Shown here piece by piece: positions 36,618 to 45,337 of a stretch of 64,000 nt of DNA. Position numbers and translations under genes: made by a program. Source of the stretch: Lysobacter sp036697405 (lineage in GTDB: Bacteria; Pseudomonadota; Gammaproteobacteria; Xanthomonadales; Xanthomonadaceae). The notes under the pieces were generated by a model. That model did no database searches. It was not told the origin of the DNA and saw only the letters and a list, made by a program, of their open reading frames with translations. The stretch lies in assembly GCF_036697405.1 (NCBI RefSeq), contig NZ_JBAHWA010000004.1, positions 186,001-250,000 on the forward strand, given 5' to 3'. Every line of letters starts with the position of its first letter. The first letter of the stretch is position 1.

Positions 36618-36789
36618 TGGGCCGGGGCTGCGCTGCGGATAAGGACAGCGGATAACGGCGCAGCCCGTGCGTTTCCCTTCTCCCGCTCGCGGCGCCCGCA
36701 GGGTGTGCAAGGCTGAGAAGCCGCCCGCAGGGGCGGATGAGGGCAGCGAATGCGTTTGGAACTATGCGCTCGCGCCGCCCTCGCCCCAA

Positions 36790-36815
36790 CCCCTCTCCCG
36801 TCTGCGGGAGAGGGG
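36790..36815. terminator. Long hairpin (dispersed repeat) between convergent genes
   Basis: CCCCTCTCCCG-TCTG-CGGGAGAGGGG is a perfect 11-base-pair stem with a tetraloop. It sits in the 300-base gap between the convergent VOC and isoaspartyl peptidase genes, inside a CCCCAACCCCTCTCCCG context that I know as a dispersed repeat in Xanthomonadaceae and other proteobacteria. It could work as a bidirectional terminator. The nearby CCCTTCTCCCGCTCGCGG and GGGGCGGATGAGGGC (36675-36745) belong to the same kind of repeat. No gene is seen in the gap. Confidence 0.55.
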
Positions 36816-36917
36816 CTAGGTAGAGCTCTTGATGTTCCCTACTTCCGTGGCAGAGCTGGCGCGCAGCGCCGGATGAGGTTCCCGGACGAGGCCGGAGCTA
36901 GCGCTCGCGCGCGAAAC

Positions 36918-37940
36918 TCACTCCTCCTCGTGTATCGCCGTGCCACGGCTGCCGTCGGGCTTCACCCAGCCGCGGAACATGCTGCCGCTGTTGAACGGCA
37001 TCGCGATGTGGCCCTCGCGGTCCAGCGCGATCGCGCCGCCGTCGCCGCCGGCGGCGGGAATCAGCTTGTTGATGACCTCGTCGGCCGCCGCCTGCAGGCT
37101 GTCGCCGCGATAGGCCACGCGCGCGCAGATGTCGTGGGCGGCGTTGTAACGGATGTAGTACTCGCCCCAACCGGTGCCCGACACGCCGCAGCGGTCGTCG
37201 GCCCAGGTGCCGGCGCCGATCACCGGCGAATCGCCGACGCGGCCGTAGCGCTTGTTGGTCATGCCGCCGGTGCTGGTGGCCGCGGCGATATGGCCCTGGC
37301 GGTCCAGCGCGACCGCGCCCACGGTGCCGAAATACCTGGGCGCGTCGGTGCCCGCGTTGGCTTCGCGCTTGCCCTTGGCCGCCTCCTCGCGCTGCGCCTT
37401 CTCCAACTGCTGGCGGCGCTTGGGCGTGTCGAAGTAGGTATTGGGCACGCGCTCGATCTCCGGGCGGGTGTCGGCGAAGGCTTCCGCGCCCGCGCCGGCC
37501 AGCATCACGTGCGGGCTGTGCTCCATCACCGCGCGCGCCAGCTTGATCGGGTTCTTGATCGTGGTGACGCCGGCGACCGCACCCGCGCGGCGGGTGTGGC
37601 CTTCCATGATCGAGGCGTCCAGTTCGTGGCCGCCGCGGGCGTTGAACACCGCGCCCTTGCCGGCGTTGAAGATCGGCGAATCCTCCAGCGCCACGACCAC
37701 GGCCGACACCGCGTCCAGCGCGCTGCCGCCGCCCTTGAGCACGCCGTAACCCGCATCCAGCGCGCGGTTGAGGTCGGCGTGCGCGGCCTTGCGGTCGGCT
37801 TCGCTGAGCGAATCGCGCGGCACGAAACCGGCACCGCCGTGGATCACCAGGGCGATCGGGCGTTCGCCGCTGGGCGGGGTCTGGGCGTGGGCGGGGCTGG
37901 ACATGGCGGCTAGGCTCAACAGCAGGATCGGCAGGCGCAT
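36918..37940 (-). CDS. Exported isoaspartyl peptidase / L-asparaginase (Ntn hydrolase)
   Basis: A 340-residue member of the plant-type asparaginase family (IaaA-like). It has a signal peptide (MRLPILLLSLAAMSSPAHA), the N-terminal IALVIHGGAGF, the DAVSAVVVALEDSPIFNAGKGAVFN segment in blocks, and the autocleavage site before T206 in FGTVGAVALD. The new N-terminal threonine is the nucleophile. The C-terminal half keeps GDSPVIGAGTWAD and CGVSGTGWGEYYIR. It removes Asn or Asp from beta-aspartyl dipeptides. E. coli IaaA lacks a classical signal peptide, so the export signal here marks a periplasmic or secreted form. AAGGAG lies eight bases before ATG 37940. Confidence 0.93.
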   Translation of the reverse strand: MRLPILLLSLAAMSSPAHAQTPPSGERPIALVIHGGAGFVPRDSLSEADRKAAHADLNRALDAGYGVLKGGGSALDAVSAVVVALEDSPIFNAGKGAVFNARGGHELDASIMEGHTRRAGAVAGVTTIKNPIKLARAVMEHSPHVMLAGAGAEAFADTRPEIERVPNTYFDTPKRRQQLEKAQREEAAKGKREANAGTDAPRYFGTVGAVALDRQGHIAAATSTGGMTNKRYGRVGDSPVIGAGTWADDRCGVSGTGWGEYYIRYNAAHDICARVAYRGDSLQAAADEVINKLIPAAGGDGGAIALDREGHIAMPFNSGSMFRGWVKPDGSRGTAIHEEE

Positions 37941-37993
37941 GGCGGTCTCCTTCAAGACCCCGAGGATAGCGGCCGGCGAGGCGCTTGCGCGAA

Positions 37994-39193
37994 CTAGCGC
38001 AGCTGCGCCGCCGTCGCCACGTCGCGCTCCCAGTAGCCGCGCAACTGGTTGCGCTGGCGCGGGCTCAGCCCTTCGACGCAGGCGTCGACCAGGGCCTGGG
38101 CCGCGGCGGCGTCGCCGGCCGCCCAGGTCTCGCGCGCGGCCTCCAGCAGGGCGCGCCGGCGCACGTCGAGATTGCCGTAGGGATCGAAGTACGAGTCCAC
38201 GCGCGCGGGGTCCTTGACCCCGTTCCAGGCGAAGCGCGCATCGCCGGCCTCGGCGGCGATGGCGCGGTAACGCGCGATCGCTTCCTCGCGCCGGATCCGT
38301 CCCTGCAGCAGCTCCAGGCGGACCCGGAACAGCCGCGTCTGCGGTGTGATGCCGTCGGCTTCCAGGGCCTGCAGCGCGCGCCCGACGTAGGCGTAGTCGA
38401 CCTGGCCGGACTGCGATTGCAGGCCCAGCAGATTGAAGCTGGCGATGGCGCTGCGGTACTCGGGCCGGTCGTGCGCGGCGACGTCGGCGGCGCTGGGGCG
38501 CCCGTAGCTGGACGGTTGGACCAGGCGCAGGCCGGGCTCGTCCTTCAAGATCGCCTCGATGTCGTGCTTGTGGAACTCGCCGACCACGACCAGCAGCTTG
38601 CCGCCGGGATGCGCGCGCGCGGCGGCGAGGATGCGGCGCGCCTGCATGTAGGTCCGGTACAAGTACAGGCGGCGCGCCAGATCGTTCTTGGCGCTGGCGG
38701 CCGGCGCCGCGGCCCACTGCGTCACTTTTTGCAGGTTGGCCGGATCGTCGGCGCGGAAGAAGTCGCGCTTCAGCGCGTCCGCGCCGAAACTGAGGAAACT
38801 GGGGAAGCCCTTGAGCAGGCGCAATTCCGGCGGTGCGTCCAAGGCCATGCCGAAGCCCAGGCGCTGATCCTCGACCGGCGGCTCCCAGTCGATCGGACAC
38901 AGCTCGATGCCTGCGCGGCGCGCGAACGGCACCACCACATCCTGGACCTCGTAGGTGAACTCGTAATAGTCGCCGCGCGCGTAGGCCTCCGGCGCGCGCT
39001 CGATGCAGATCGCATCGGGTTCGACGCGGTCCAGGAACGCCGCCAGCAGCGCCGGCGGATCGCGCTCGGCGACCAGCTGCGCGGCATGATCGACGCCCAG
39101 GACGGTCACCGTCGTCGGCGCCGCGACCGTGTCCGCGGCCTGGGCGCCGAACGCCTGCAAGGTCAACAGGGCCAGGGGCCACCACTTGCTCAT
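37994..39193 (-). CDS. Exported ChaN/TraB-like protein of unknown function
   Basis: A 399-residue protein with a signal peptide (cleavage after GAQA). The mature start TVTVLGVDHAAQLV, then DAICIERAPEAYARGDYYEF and the later KLLVVVGEFHKHDIEAIL, have the order of the TraB/PrgY/ChaN/GumN-like superfamily (DUF5694-like members included). In that group histidine and glutamate residues in GxxH and E-R motifs are the likely active site. The C-terminal half is helical with TPR-like content (EAIARYRAIAAEAGD). I cannot name a substrate. ATG 39193 has GGAG six bases before it. It lies 53 bases upstream of the peptidase gene and may share its transcript. Confidence 0.65.
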   Translation of the reverse strand: MSKWWPLALLTLQAFGAQAADTVAAPTTVTVLGVDHAAQLVAERDPPALLAAFLDRVEPDAICIERAPEAYARGDYYEFTYEVQDVVVPFARRAGIELCPIDWEPPVEDQRLGFGMALDAPPELRLLKGFPSFLSFGADALKRDFFRADDPANLQKVTQWAAAPAASAKNDLARRLYLYRTYMQARRILAAARAHPGGKLLVVVGEFHKHDIEAILKDEPGLRLVQPSSYGRPSAADVAAHDRPEYRSAIASFNLLGLQSQSGQVDYAYVGRALQALEADGITPQTRLFRVRLELLQGRIRREEAIARYRAIAAEAGDARFAWNGVKDPARVDSYFDPYGNLDVRRRALLEAARETWAAGDAAAAQALVDACVEGLSPRQRNQLRGYWERDVATAAQLR

Positions 39194-39277
39194 ATCCGCT
39201 CCGATCGGGGTTGTCGGCAGGCACGATGCCAGCCCGCGCCGGCACCCACCCGTGCCGGTGGTCGTGGTCGCGCGCCG

Positions 39278-40513
39278 CTATTGCTGCCGCAGCGCCTCGA
39301 TCGGATCCAGCAGCGAAGCCTTGCGCGCAGGGTAGTAGCCGAAGAACAGGCCGGTGGCGATCGAGAACGCCGCCGCCAAGCCCACCACCTGCGCGTTCAA
39401 GGCCACCGGCAACGAACCCAGTTTGCCCACCAGCAGCGCGCCGACCACGCCGATGGCGATGCCGATCACGCCGCCGATCATCGCGATCACCATCGCCTCG
39501 GCCAGGAACTGGCGGCGGATGTCGCCGGGGCCGGCGCCGACCGCCATGCGCAGGCCGATCTCGCGGATGCGCTCGGTCACCGACACCAGCATGATGTTCA
39601 TGATGCCGATGCCGCCGATGATCAGGCAGATCGTCGCCACCGCGCCCAGCAGCTTGGACATCAGGTTGGTGGTGGCGGTGCGCGTGGCCACCACCTCGGC
39701 GATGTTGCGCACGGTGAAGTCGTCCTCGGCGCCGGGCTGGATCTTGTGGCGCTGACGCAGCAGGGCCTCGATCTCGCCCTGCGCGTAGCTCACGTCCTCG
39801 GCGCGACCCACGCCGACCGCGATCTGCATCACTGCGCCCGGCGGCAGGCCCATCGCGCCGAGCAGGCGGCGGCGGCCGGTTTCCAGCGGTACCAGCAGAA
39901 TGTCGTCCTGGTCCTGGCCGAAACCGCCCTGGCCCTTGGGCTTGAGCGTGCCGACCACGGTGAACGGCACCCGACCCAGGCGCAGGGTCTGGCCGATCGC
40001 GTCCTCGTCGCCGAACAGCTCGCGGCGCACGGTCTCGCCCAGGATCACCGACTTGCCGCCGCCGCTGTAGTCGCGCGCCTCGAAGCCGCCGCCGGAGGCG
40101 ATGCTCCAGCCGTTGATGTCGAAGAATTCCGGCTGCACGCCCTGCCACTGCGTGGACCAGTTGTTCTCGGCGTAGACCACCTGGGTGCCGCCGCGCAGCG
40201 AACCGGCGACGTACTGCACCTCCGGTATCTCCTGGCGGATCGCGTCGGCGTCGCCTTCGTTCAGGGTGAAGAAGCTGGACGCGCTCTGGCGCGCGCCGCC
40301 GCCGCCGCGGCCGGCGCCGGAGCTGATGTCGAGCCGGTTCGAACCCAGGCCCGAGACCAGCTTGTCGATTTCGGCCTGGGTGCCCTGGCCCACCGACACC
40401 ATCACGATCACCGCGGCGATGCCGATGATCACGCCCAGCGAGGTCAGCGCGCTGCGCAGCCAGTTGCCGCGCAAGGCGAATATCGCGGTGCGCAGGACTT
40501 CGAGGAAGTTCAC
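39278..40513 (-). CDS. MacB-type ABC transporter permease
   Basis: A 411-residue permease of the MacB/FtsX family. It has one N-terminal helix (ALTSLGVIIGIAAVIVMVSVGQG), a large periplasmic MacB-PCD domain (about residues 45-275), and three C-terminal helices with SVTERIREIGLRMAVGAGPGD before the last two. The ATPase is a separate gene (40563-41351), unlike E. coli MacB in which both are fused. I use the GTG at 40513, with GGAG eight bases before it. Earlier readings run into Arg-rich sequence. MacAB systems export macrolides, peptides or haem-related compounds. The end lies about 85 bases before the ChaN-like gene. Confidence 0.92.
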   Translation of the reverse strand: MNFLEVLRTAIFALRGNWLRSALTSLGVIIGIAAVIVMVSVGQGTQAEIDKLVSGLGSNRLDISSGAGRGGGGARQSASSFFTLNEGDADAIRQEIPEVQYVAGSLRGGTQVVYAENNWSTQWQGVQPEFFDINGWSIASGGGFEARDYSGGGKSVILGETVRRELFGDEDAIGQTLRLGRVPFTVVGTLKPKGQGGFGQDQDDILLVPLETGRRRLLGAMGLPPGAVMQIAVGVGRAEDVSYAQGEIEALLRQRHKIQPGAEDDFTVRNIAEVVATRTATTNLMSKLLGAVATICLIIGGIGIMNIMLVSVTERIREIGLRMAVGAGPGDIRRQFLAEAMVIAMIGGVIGIAIGVVGALLVGKLGSLPVALNAQVVGLAAAFSIATGLFFGYYPARKASLLDPIEALRQQ

Positions 40514-40562
40514 TTCCAGTTCTCCAAGTTCGCGTTGCCATCCATGGCGCAACCCGCGCCGC

Positions 40563-41351
40563 TCATGGCTGCTCCTGCCCGACCATCCCTGGCCGTGCGT
40601 TCGGCGCCGCAGACGATGTCGATAGGACATCGTCTGAACGCGGCGCCTCACCCTGTTCGTGCAGCTCGCCGTCGCGCATCGCGAACACGCGGTCGCAATG
40701 CGCGGCCACGTCGGGATCGTGAGTGATCAGCACCACGGTGTGATCGTCGGCCTGCAGGCGCTTGAACAGGGCCAGGATCTCCTCGCCGGTCTTGGTGTCG
40801 AGCGCGCCGGTGGGTTCGTCGGCCAGCAGGATCGGCGGCCGGTTGATCAGCGCGCGCGCGATCGCCACGCGCTGCTGCTGGCCGCCGGACAGCTCGCTGG
40901 GACGATGGTTGGCGCGTTCGGCCAGGCCCACCGAGTCCAGCGCTTCGCGCGCGCGTTGCAGGCGTTCCTCGCGCGGCACGTTGGCGTAGCTCATCGGCAT
41001 GGCCACGTTTTCCAGCGCGCTCATGCGCGGCAGCAGGTTGAAGCCCTGGAACACGAAACCGATCTTTTCCAGGCGCAGCGCCGCGCGCTCCTCGGCGTCC
41101 AGGGTCGCCACGTCGACGCCGTCGCACAGGTATTGGCCGCTGCTGGGCGTGTCCAGGCAGCCGATCAGGTTCATCAGGGTCGACTTGCCCGAGCCCGAGG
41201 GCCCCATGATCGCGACGAATTCGCCGCGGCCGATGCGCAGATCGACCGCATGCAGCGCGATCACCTCGGCCTCGGTGCCCGGCGAATAGACCTTGCCCAA
41301 CGCGCGCGTTTCGATCACCGCGGCGTCGGCGGTGGCGGCCGCCTCGCTCAT
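40563..41351 (-). CDS. MacB/LolD-type ABC transporter ATPase
   Basis: A 262-residue ATPase of the LolD/MacB group. Walker A is GPSGSGKST, the Q-loop is VFQGFNLLPRM, the signature is LSGGQQQR, Walker B is ILLADEPTGALD and the switch histidine lies in LITHDPDVA. A Ser/Pro-rich C-terminal tail follows. It starts with ATGA overlap on the adaptor gene upstream and is 49 bases before the permease gene. Adaptor, ATPase and permease are therefore one operon, which supports a tripartite MacAB export pump needing a TolC-type partner outside the window. Confidence 0.95.
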   Translation of the reverse strand: MSEAAATADAAVIETRALGKVYSPGTEAEVIALHAVDLRIGRGEFVAIMGPSGSGKSTLMNLIGCLDTPSSGQYLCDGVDVATLDAEERAALRLEKIGFVFQGFNLLPRMSALENVAMPMSYANVPREERLQRAREALDSVGLAERANHRPSELSGGQQQRVAIARALINRPPILLADEPTGALDTKTGEEILALFKRLQADDHTVVLITHDPDVAAHCDRVFAMRDGELHEQGEAPRSDDVLSTSSAAPNARPGMVGQEQP

Positions 41352-42922
41352 TGCGCGCTGCGTCCGCTGCCGACGATGACTTCGTCGCCCTGCTGGATGT
41401 TGCCCGAGACCTCGGTCCAGCTGCCGTCGCTGGCGCCGACCCGGACCACGACCTGTTCGGGCTTGCCGTTCACCAGCTTGTACAACGGCGCGCGGCGCGC
41501 ATTGAGCAGGGCCGCGACCTCGCTGTCCCAGCGCGCCTGCTGTTCGGGATTCAGGCCGTTGCGGAACTCGGCGAACTGCTGGTTGAAGCGTTCCTGCATG
41601 CGCTGGCGCAGCGCGCCCGCGGCCGCGCCGGCATTGGCGCCGCCACCGCCGCGGATCACGATGCCGCCGCCACCGCCGCCGGGACCGCGCCCGCCGAACA
41701 GCGCACTGCCGCCGCCGTTCGCAGGCGGCGTGGCCTGGCGCGCGGCCGAACGCTGCTTCATCGCTTCCAGCGCGGCGTCGAAGGCGGCTTGCTGGGCCGG
41801 GCTGAGCTTGAGCTGCTGCGCCACGCGCGGCAGATCGTTGGCCATGCCGCCGCGTCCGCCGCCGCCCGGCCCGCCGGGGCCGCCCGCGCCGCCCTGGGCC
41901 TGCGCGGCCGGGTCGTCCTCGGCCGGCTTGTAGCGCAGCGCCGCGTTGCTGACCCGCAACACGTCGTCGCGGCGGCTGACTTCGATTTCGGCGTTGGCGG
42001 TCATGCCCGGCAGCAGGATCTGTTCGGCGTTGTCCACCGCCACCACCACCGGATAGGTGATCACGTTGCTGGTATTGGTGGCCGACAGGCGCACCTGCTG
42101 GACCTTGCCGCGGAACTGGCGGTCGGGGAAGGAATCGACCGTGAAGCTCACGCTCTGGCCGGCCTTGACCTGGCCGATATCGGCCTCGTCGATGGCCAGC
42201 ACGATCTCCATCTTCGACAGGTCCTCGGCGATCTGGAACAGCACCGGCGACTGCAGGCTGGCGGCCACGGTCTGGCCAGGCTCGACCGTGCGGGTCAGGA
42301 CCACGCCGTCGACGGGCGCGCGGATCACGGTGCGCTCCAGGTTCAGGCGCGAGGTCTGGGTGGAGGCGATCTGCTGGCTGATCTGCGCCTGCGCCGAGGC
42401 GACCTGGGCGCGCGCCTGATCGCGCGCGGCGCGCGCGAGGTCGGCGTCGCTGCGCGCGACCAGTTGGCGTTCGACCAGGGTCGACTTGCGCTGGAAATCG
42501 AGCTCGGCGTTGCGCAGTGTCGCTTGCGCGGTGGCCAGGCTGGCGCGCGCGCTGTTGACCTGGGCCGAACCCTGGGCGATCTGCGCCTGGTAGGTGCTGG
42601 GATCGATCTTGGCGATCACCTGGCCCTTGCTGACGCGATCGTTGAAGTCCACCAGCACCTCGGTGACCTGGCCGGAGATCTGGCTGCCGACGTCCACGGT
42701 CGAGATCGCCGCGAGCGCGCCGGTGGCCGAGATCGCGACCCGGATGTCGCCGCGTTCGGCCTTGGCGGTGCGATAGGCCGAGGCCTCGGCCTGGGCGTTG
42801 CGCTGCGCGTAGTAGTAGTAGCCGCCACCGGCCAGGGCCAGCACCACCGCGGCGACGACGGCGCGGCGGATCCAGGGCGAGGATTTGCGTACGGGCGACT
42901 GCGGCTTACGGGCTGCGCTCAT
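41348..42922 (-). CDS. MacA-like periplasmic adaptor with an extra LTxxQ-like insertion
   Basis: A 524-residue membrane-fusion protein with one N-terminal helix (about residues 18-34). The family parts follow: a lipoyl-like half with SGQVTEVLVDFNDRVSKGQ, a long alpha-hairpin (about 95-185), the second lipoyl half TVIRAPVDGVVL, and a beta-barrel with ILPGMTANAEIEV. Between about residues 333 and 478 there is an insertion. It is Gly-rich and holds two helices, with KLSPAQQAAF and GLNPEQQARW, like the LTxxQ motifs of Spy/CpxP proteins. The protein then returns to the membrane-proximal domain. The insertion accounts for most of its extra length over E. coli MacA (about 370). Start ATG 42922 has a weak ribosome site. 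Confidence 0.9.
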   Translation of the reverse strand: MSAARKPQSPVRKSSPWIRRAVVAAVVLALAGGGYYYYAQRNAQAEASAYRTAKAERGDIRVAISATGALAAISTVDVGSQISGQVTEVLVDFNDRVSKGQVIAKIDPSTYQAQIAQGSAQVNSARASLATAQATLRNAELDFQRKSTLVERQLVARSDADLARAARDQARAQVASAQAQISQQIASTQTSRLNLERTVIRAPVDGVVLTRTVEPGQTVAASLQSPVLFQIAEDLSKMEIVLAIDEADIGQVKAGQSVSFTVDSFPDRQFRGKVQQVRLSATNTSNVITYPVVVAVDNAEQILLPGMTANAEIEVSRRDDVLRVSNAALRYKPAEDDPAAQAQGGAGGPGGPGGGGRGGMANDLPRVAQQLKLSPAQQAAFDAALEAMKQRSAARQATPPANGGGSALFGGRGPGGGGGGIVIRGGGGANAGAAAGALRQRMQERFNQQFAEFRNGLNPEQQARWDSEVAALLNARRAPLYKLVNGKPEQVVVRVGASDGSWTEVSGNIQQGDEVIVGSGRSAQ

Positions 42923-43265
42923 GAGGTTCTGATTGGAAGGTATGGAGCCGGCAACGCGCACGGCCGCTTTCGGTTGACAGGCCGGGGCAGGCATTCGTTC
43001 CCGGGCGGGCCGCTTCACGGCGCGCTCAGCTTAGCGGCAAGCCCCGTGCGCCCGATACGACGCCATGAAGATGCGCGCGGGCCGGGAACCGTCGCGAGCT
43101 CCGCGCCCGCCGCATCGCCGCCGGGCTCGCGCCCGCGGGATCGGGCTCGATCCGCTATGGCAAACCCACAGCGCGCCGCCAACCAGGGCCAAGTCGTCCC
43201 GTGCCGCGCCGCCGCGGGTTCCGGTTCGCTCCAGGTTCGCACCGGCGCAAGCGGCCGGCTTCCGC
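42923..43265. other. Non-coding gap upstream of the MacAB-type operon
   Basis: This 343-base gap separates the adaptor start from the histidine kinase stop. All genes around it run on the minus strand. It holds no gene I can support and should contain the promoter of the adaptor-ATPase-permease operon. The motif GGTTGACAGG in plus orientation at about 42972 is suggestive but points the wrong way. Confidence 0.4.
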
Positions 43266-44543
43266 TCAGTGGCTGAAGCGGATCACCGCCAGCGTCCCCT
43301 GCCCCGGCACGCTGCTGAGCTGCACCGGCCAGCCGAAGCGCTCGCCCAGGCGGCGCACGATCGACAAGCCCATGCCCTTGCCGTCCACGCCGGAGAAGTC
43401 GGCGCGGTAGAACGGGTCGAAGGCGCGGTTGAGGGTTTCGGCGGACATGCCGATGCCGGTGTCGCGGATCTCGATGCGGTCGCGCGCCAGATGCACGTCG
43501 ATGCGGCCGGCGTCGGTGAAGCGCACCGCGTTGCTGAGCAGGTTGCCGACCATCACGCTGAGCACGTGCGGCGGCGCCAGCAGGCGCGGCGCGCCGTCGT
43601 CGACCACGCTGAGCTCGACCTCCTTGCCGGTCAGCATCGGCCGCACCCGCTCGACTTCGTGGTCGACGATCTCGCGGACCGGGAACTCCTCGCTCTGCGG
43701 CGCGATCTCGGCTTCGCGGGCGAGGATCAGGAAGGCGTCGATCACCGCTTCCATGTCGCGTCCGGCGCGCTGCACGCGCGCCAGCGAGCGCTGCGCGCGC
43801 ACCGGCGTTTCCGGGTCGGCCAGCATCAGGTCGGTGGCGACCCGGATCACGGTCAGCGGCGTGCGCAATTCGTGGCTGGCGTCGCGGGTGAAATCGCGCT
43901 CGCGCTGGACGAAATCGCCCACGCGCTGGGCCAGCCCGCGCAGGGCCGAGGACAGCTGGCGCACCTCGGTGCCGATCTCGCCGGGCAGGTCTTCCAGCGA
44001 GACGGCGACCGCGCGCGGATCGCGCGGGTCCCAATGCGCGACCGCCGCGGCCAGGCGGTTGACCGGCGTGACCAGGCGCTTGGTGTTGCGGTAGGTCAGC
44101 CAGGAAATCAGGTACATGGTCAGCAGCGACAGCAGCAGCGAGGCCAGGCCGGTGAAGATGATCGCCTCGTCGATCAGCTCCGACGAGTACAGCAGATAGA
44201 AGCTGCCCTCCGCGCGGCGATCGACCAGCATCACCCGCTCGTCGTGCGGCAATTCGTTCAGCCCCTCCCGGCTGGCGCCGCGCGCCACCGGCGGCAGCGC
44301 CGCATCGCTGGCGCCGGCGGGGATGAAATAGCCGGCCGTGGTCGAGGTGATCGGCAGCGGGTGCTGGGGATCGCGCGCATGCCCGGCCCAGAAGGCGTCG
44401 GCCTCGCGCTGCATGCGCTGTTCCAGCACCAGGTTGCGCACTGCCAATCCCGCCAGGCCGATGCCCAGCGTGATGACGATGCTGCCGATCAAAGCTTGCG
44501 CGATGAAGGCAAGCTTGATCTTGCGCGGCAACCCATGCGGCAT
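43266..44543 (-). CDS. Membrane sensor histidine kinase (OmpR-partner type)
   Basis: A 425-residue kinase with two membrane helices (about 9-36 and 123-145) flanking a short periplasmic domain that contains SFYLLYSSEL. A HAMP-like linker follows (TKRLVTPVNRLAAAV). The HisKA helix has the phosphorylated H224 in ASHELRTPLT, and the HATPase domain shows the N box NLLSNAVRFT, the G1 box IRDTGIGM and the G2 box GKGMGLSIV. The signal is unknown. The gene lies 10 bases after the response regulator and 343 bases before the MacAB operon, all on one strand, so control of that export system is a reasonable guess. Confidence 0.92.
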   Translation of the reverse strand: MPHGLPRKIKLAFIAQALIGSIVITLGIGLAGLAVRNLVLEQRMQREADAFWAGHARDPQHPLPITSTTAGYFIPAGASDAALPPVARGASREGLNELPHDERVMLVDRRAEGSFYLLYSSELIDEAIIFTGLASLLLSLLTMYLISWLTYRNTKRLVTPVNRLAAAVAHWDPRDPRAVAVSLEDLPGEIGTEVRQLSSALRGLAQRVGDFVQRERDFTRDASHELRTPLTVIRVATDLMLADPETPVRAQRSLARVQRAGRDMEAVIDAFLILAREAEIAPQSEEFPVREIVDHEVERVRPMLTGKEVELSVVDDGAPRLLAPPHVLSVMVGNLLSNAVRFTDAGRIDVHLARDRIEIRDTGIGMSAETLNRAFDPFYRADFSGVDGKGMGLSIVRRLGERFGWPVQLSSVPGQGTLAVIRFSH

Positions 44544-44553
44544 GGCGACAGGC

Positions 44554-45264
44554 TCAATCCGGCGGTTGCGAGATATCCGCGACCCGGTAGCCGGCGCTCT
44601 GCACGGTGTGCAGCAGCTGCTTGCCGAACGGCTTGTCGATGGTCTTGCGCAGGTTGTAGAGGTGGCTGCGCAGGGTGTCGGAGTCCGGCAGGCCGTTGCC
44701 CCAGATCTCGCGCTCGATCTCCTGGCGGCTCACCACGCGCGGCGATTCGCGCATCAGGATGGTCAGCAGGCGCAGGCCGATCGGCGACAGCTGCAGTTCG
44801 CTGCCGCCGCGGGTCACGCGCAGGCTGGCCGGGTCCAACACCAGGTCGGCGACCTTGAGCACTTCGCCGCCGACCTGGCGGCGCTCGCGACGGATCAGGG
44901 CGCGCAGGCGCGCTTCCAGTTCCTGGATCGCGAACGGCTTGGTCAGGTAATCGTCGGCACCGGCGCTGAGGCCGGTCAGCTTCTCGTCCAGGGTGTCGCG
45001 CGCGGTCAGCATCAGCACCGGCGTGGACTTGCGCGCTTCCTCGCGCAGGCGCTTGCACACTTCGATGCCGTCCAGGCGCGGCAGCATCAGGTCCAGCACC
45101 ACCACGTCGTAACTGTTCTCGGCCGCAAGGCGGTAACCGTCCAGGCCGTCGGCGGCGTAATCGACTTCGAAACCGCGGCCTTCCAGGTACTCGCCCACCA
45201 TCTCGGAGATATTTCGGTTGTCCTCAACGATCAGGACCAAGCCCCCGTCTCTAGTGCCCTGCAT
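44554..45264 (-). CDS. OmpR/PhoB family response regulator
   Basis: A 236-residue two-domain regulator. The receiver has the acidic pair E14-D15, the phosphoacceptor D58 in VVLDLMLP, T88 and K109 in YLTKPF. The C-terminal winged helix ends GKQLLHTVQSAGYRV, typical of the OmpR group. ATG 45264 has GGAGG close before it. It is divergent from a DUF486 gene, with direct and inverted repeats in the 106-base gap that could carry autoregulation. It is paired with the kinase downstream. Confidence 0.94.
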   Translation of the reverse strand: MQGTRDGGLVLIVEDNRNISEMVGEYLEGRGFEVDYAADGLDGYRLAAENSYDVVVLDLMLPRLDGIEVCKRLREEARKSTPVLMLTARDTLDEKLTGLSAGADDYLTKPFAIQELEARLRALIRRERRQVGGEVLKVADLVLDPASLRVTRGGSELQLSPIGLRLLTILMRESPRVVSRQEIEREIWGNGLPDSDTLRSHLYNLRKTIDKPFGKQLLHTVQSAGYRVADISQPPD

Positions 45265-45273
45265 GCAGCCCTC

Positions 45274-45289
45274 CAGTTTCCTTCAGTTT
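45274..45289 (-). promoter_or_regulatory. Direct repeat CAGTTT upstream of the response regulator gene
   Basis: CAGTTT occurs at 45274 and 45284, start to start 10 bases, on the plus strand. Head-to-tail hexamers with one helical turn of spacing are how OmpR-family regulators bind DNA. One half-site lies against the ribosome-binding region of the regulator gene, so if real it would repress. The spacing is the whole of the evidence. Confidence 0.25.
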
Positions 45290-45315
45290 TGTGAAGACTG
45301 CCGTGGCCGGGGTGG

Positions 45316-45337
45316 ACGCCCCGTGAAGGCGGGGCGT
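45316..45337. promoter_or_regulatory. Inverted repeat in the divergent regulator/DUF486 gap
   Basis: ACGCCCCG-TGAAGG-CGGGGCGT is a perfect 8-base-pair inverted repeat followed by TAA, placed midway between two divergent starts. It may be an operator or a transcript hairpin. No U-tract follows on either strand. Confidence 0.3.

Noticed and set aside
39278..40651. Longer start for the MacB-type permease at 40651
   Set aside because: The extra N-terminal residues are Arg/His-rich without family similarity and would overlap the ATPase gene. The GTG at 40513 has a ribosome site and begins at the conserved helix.
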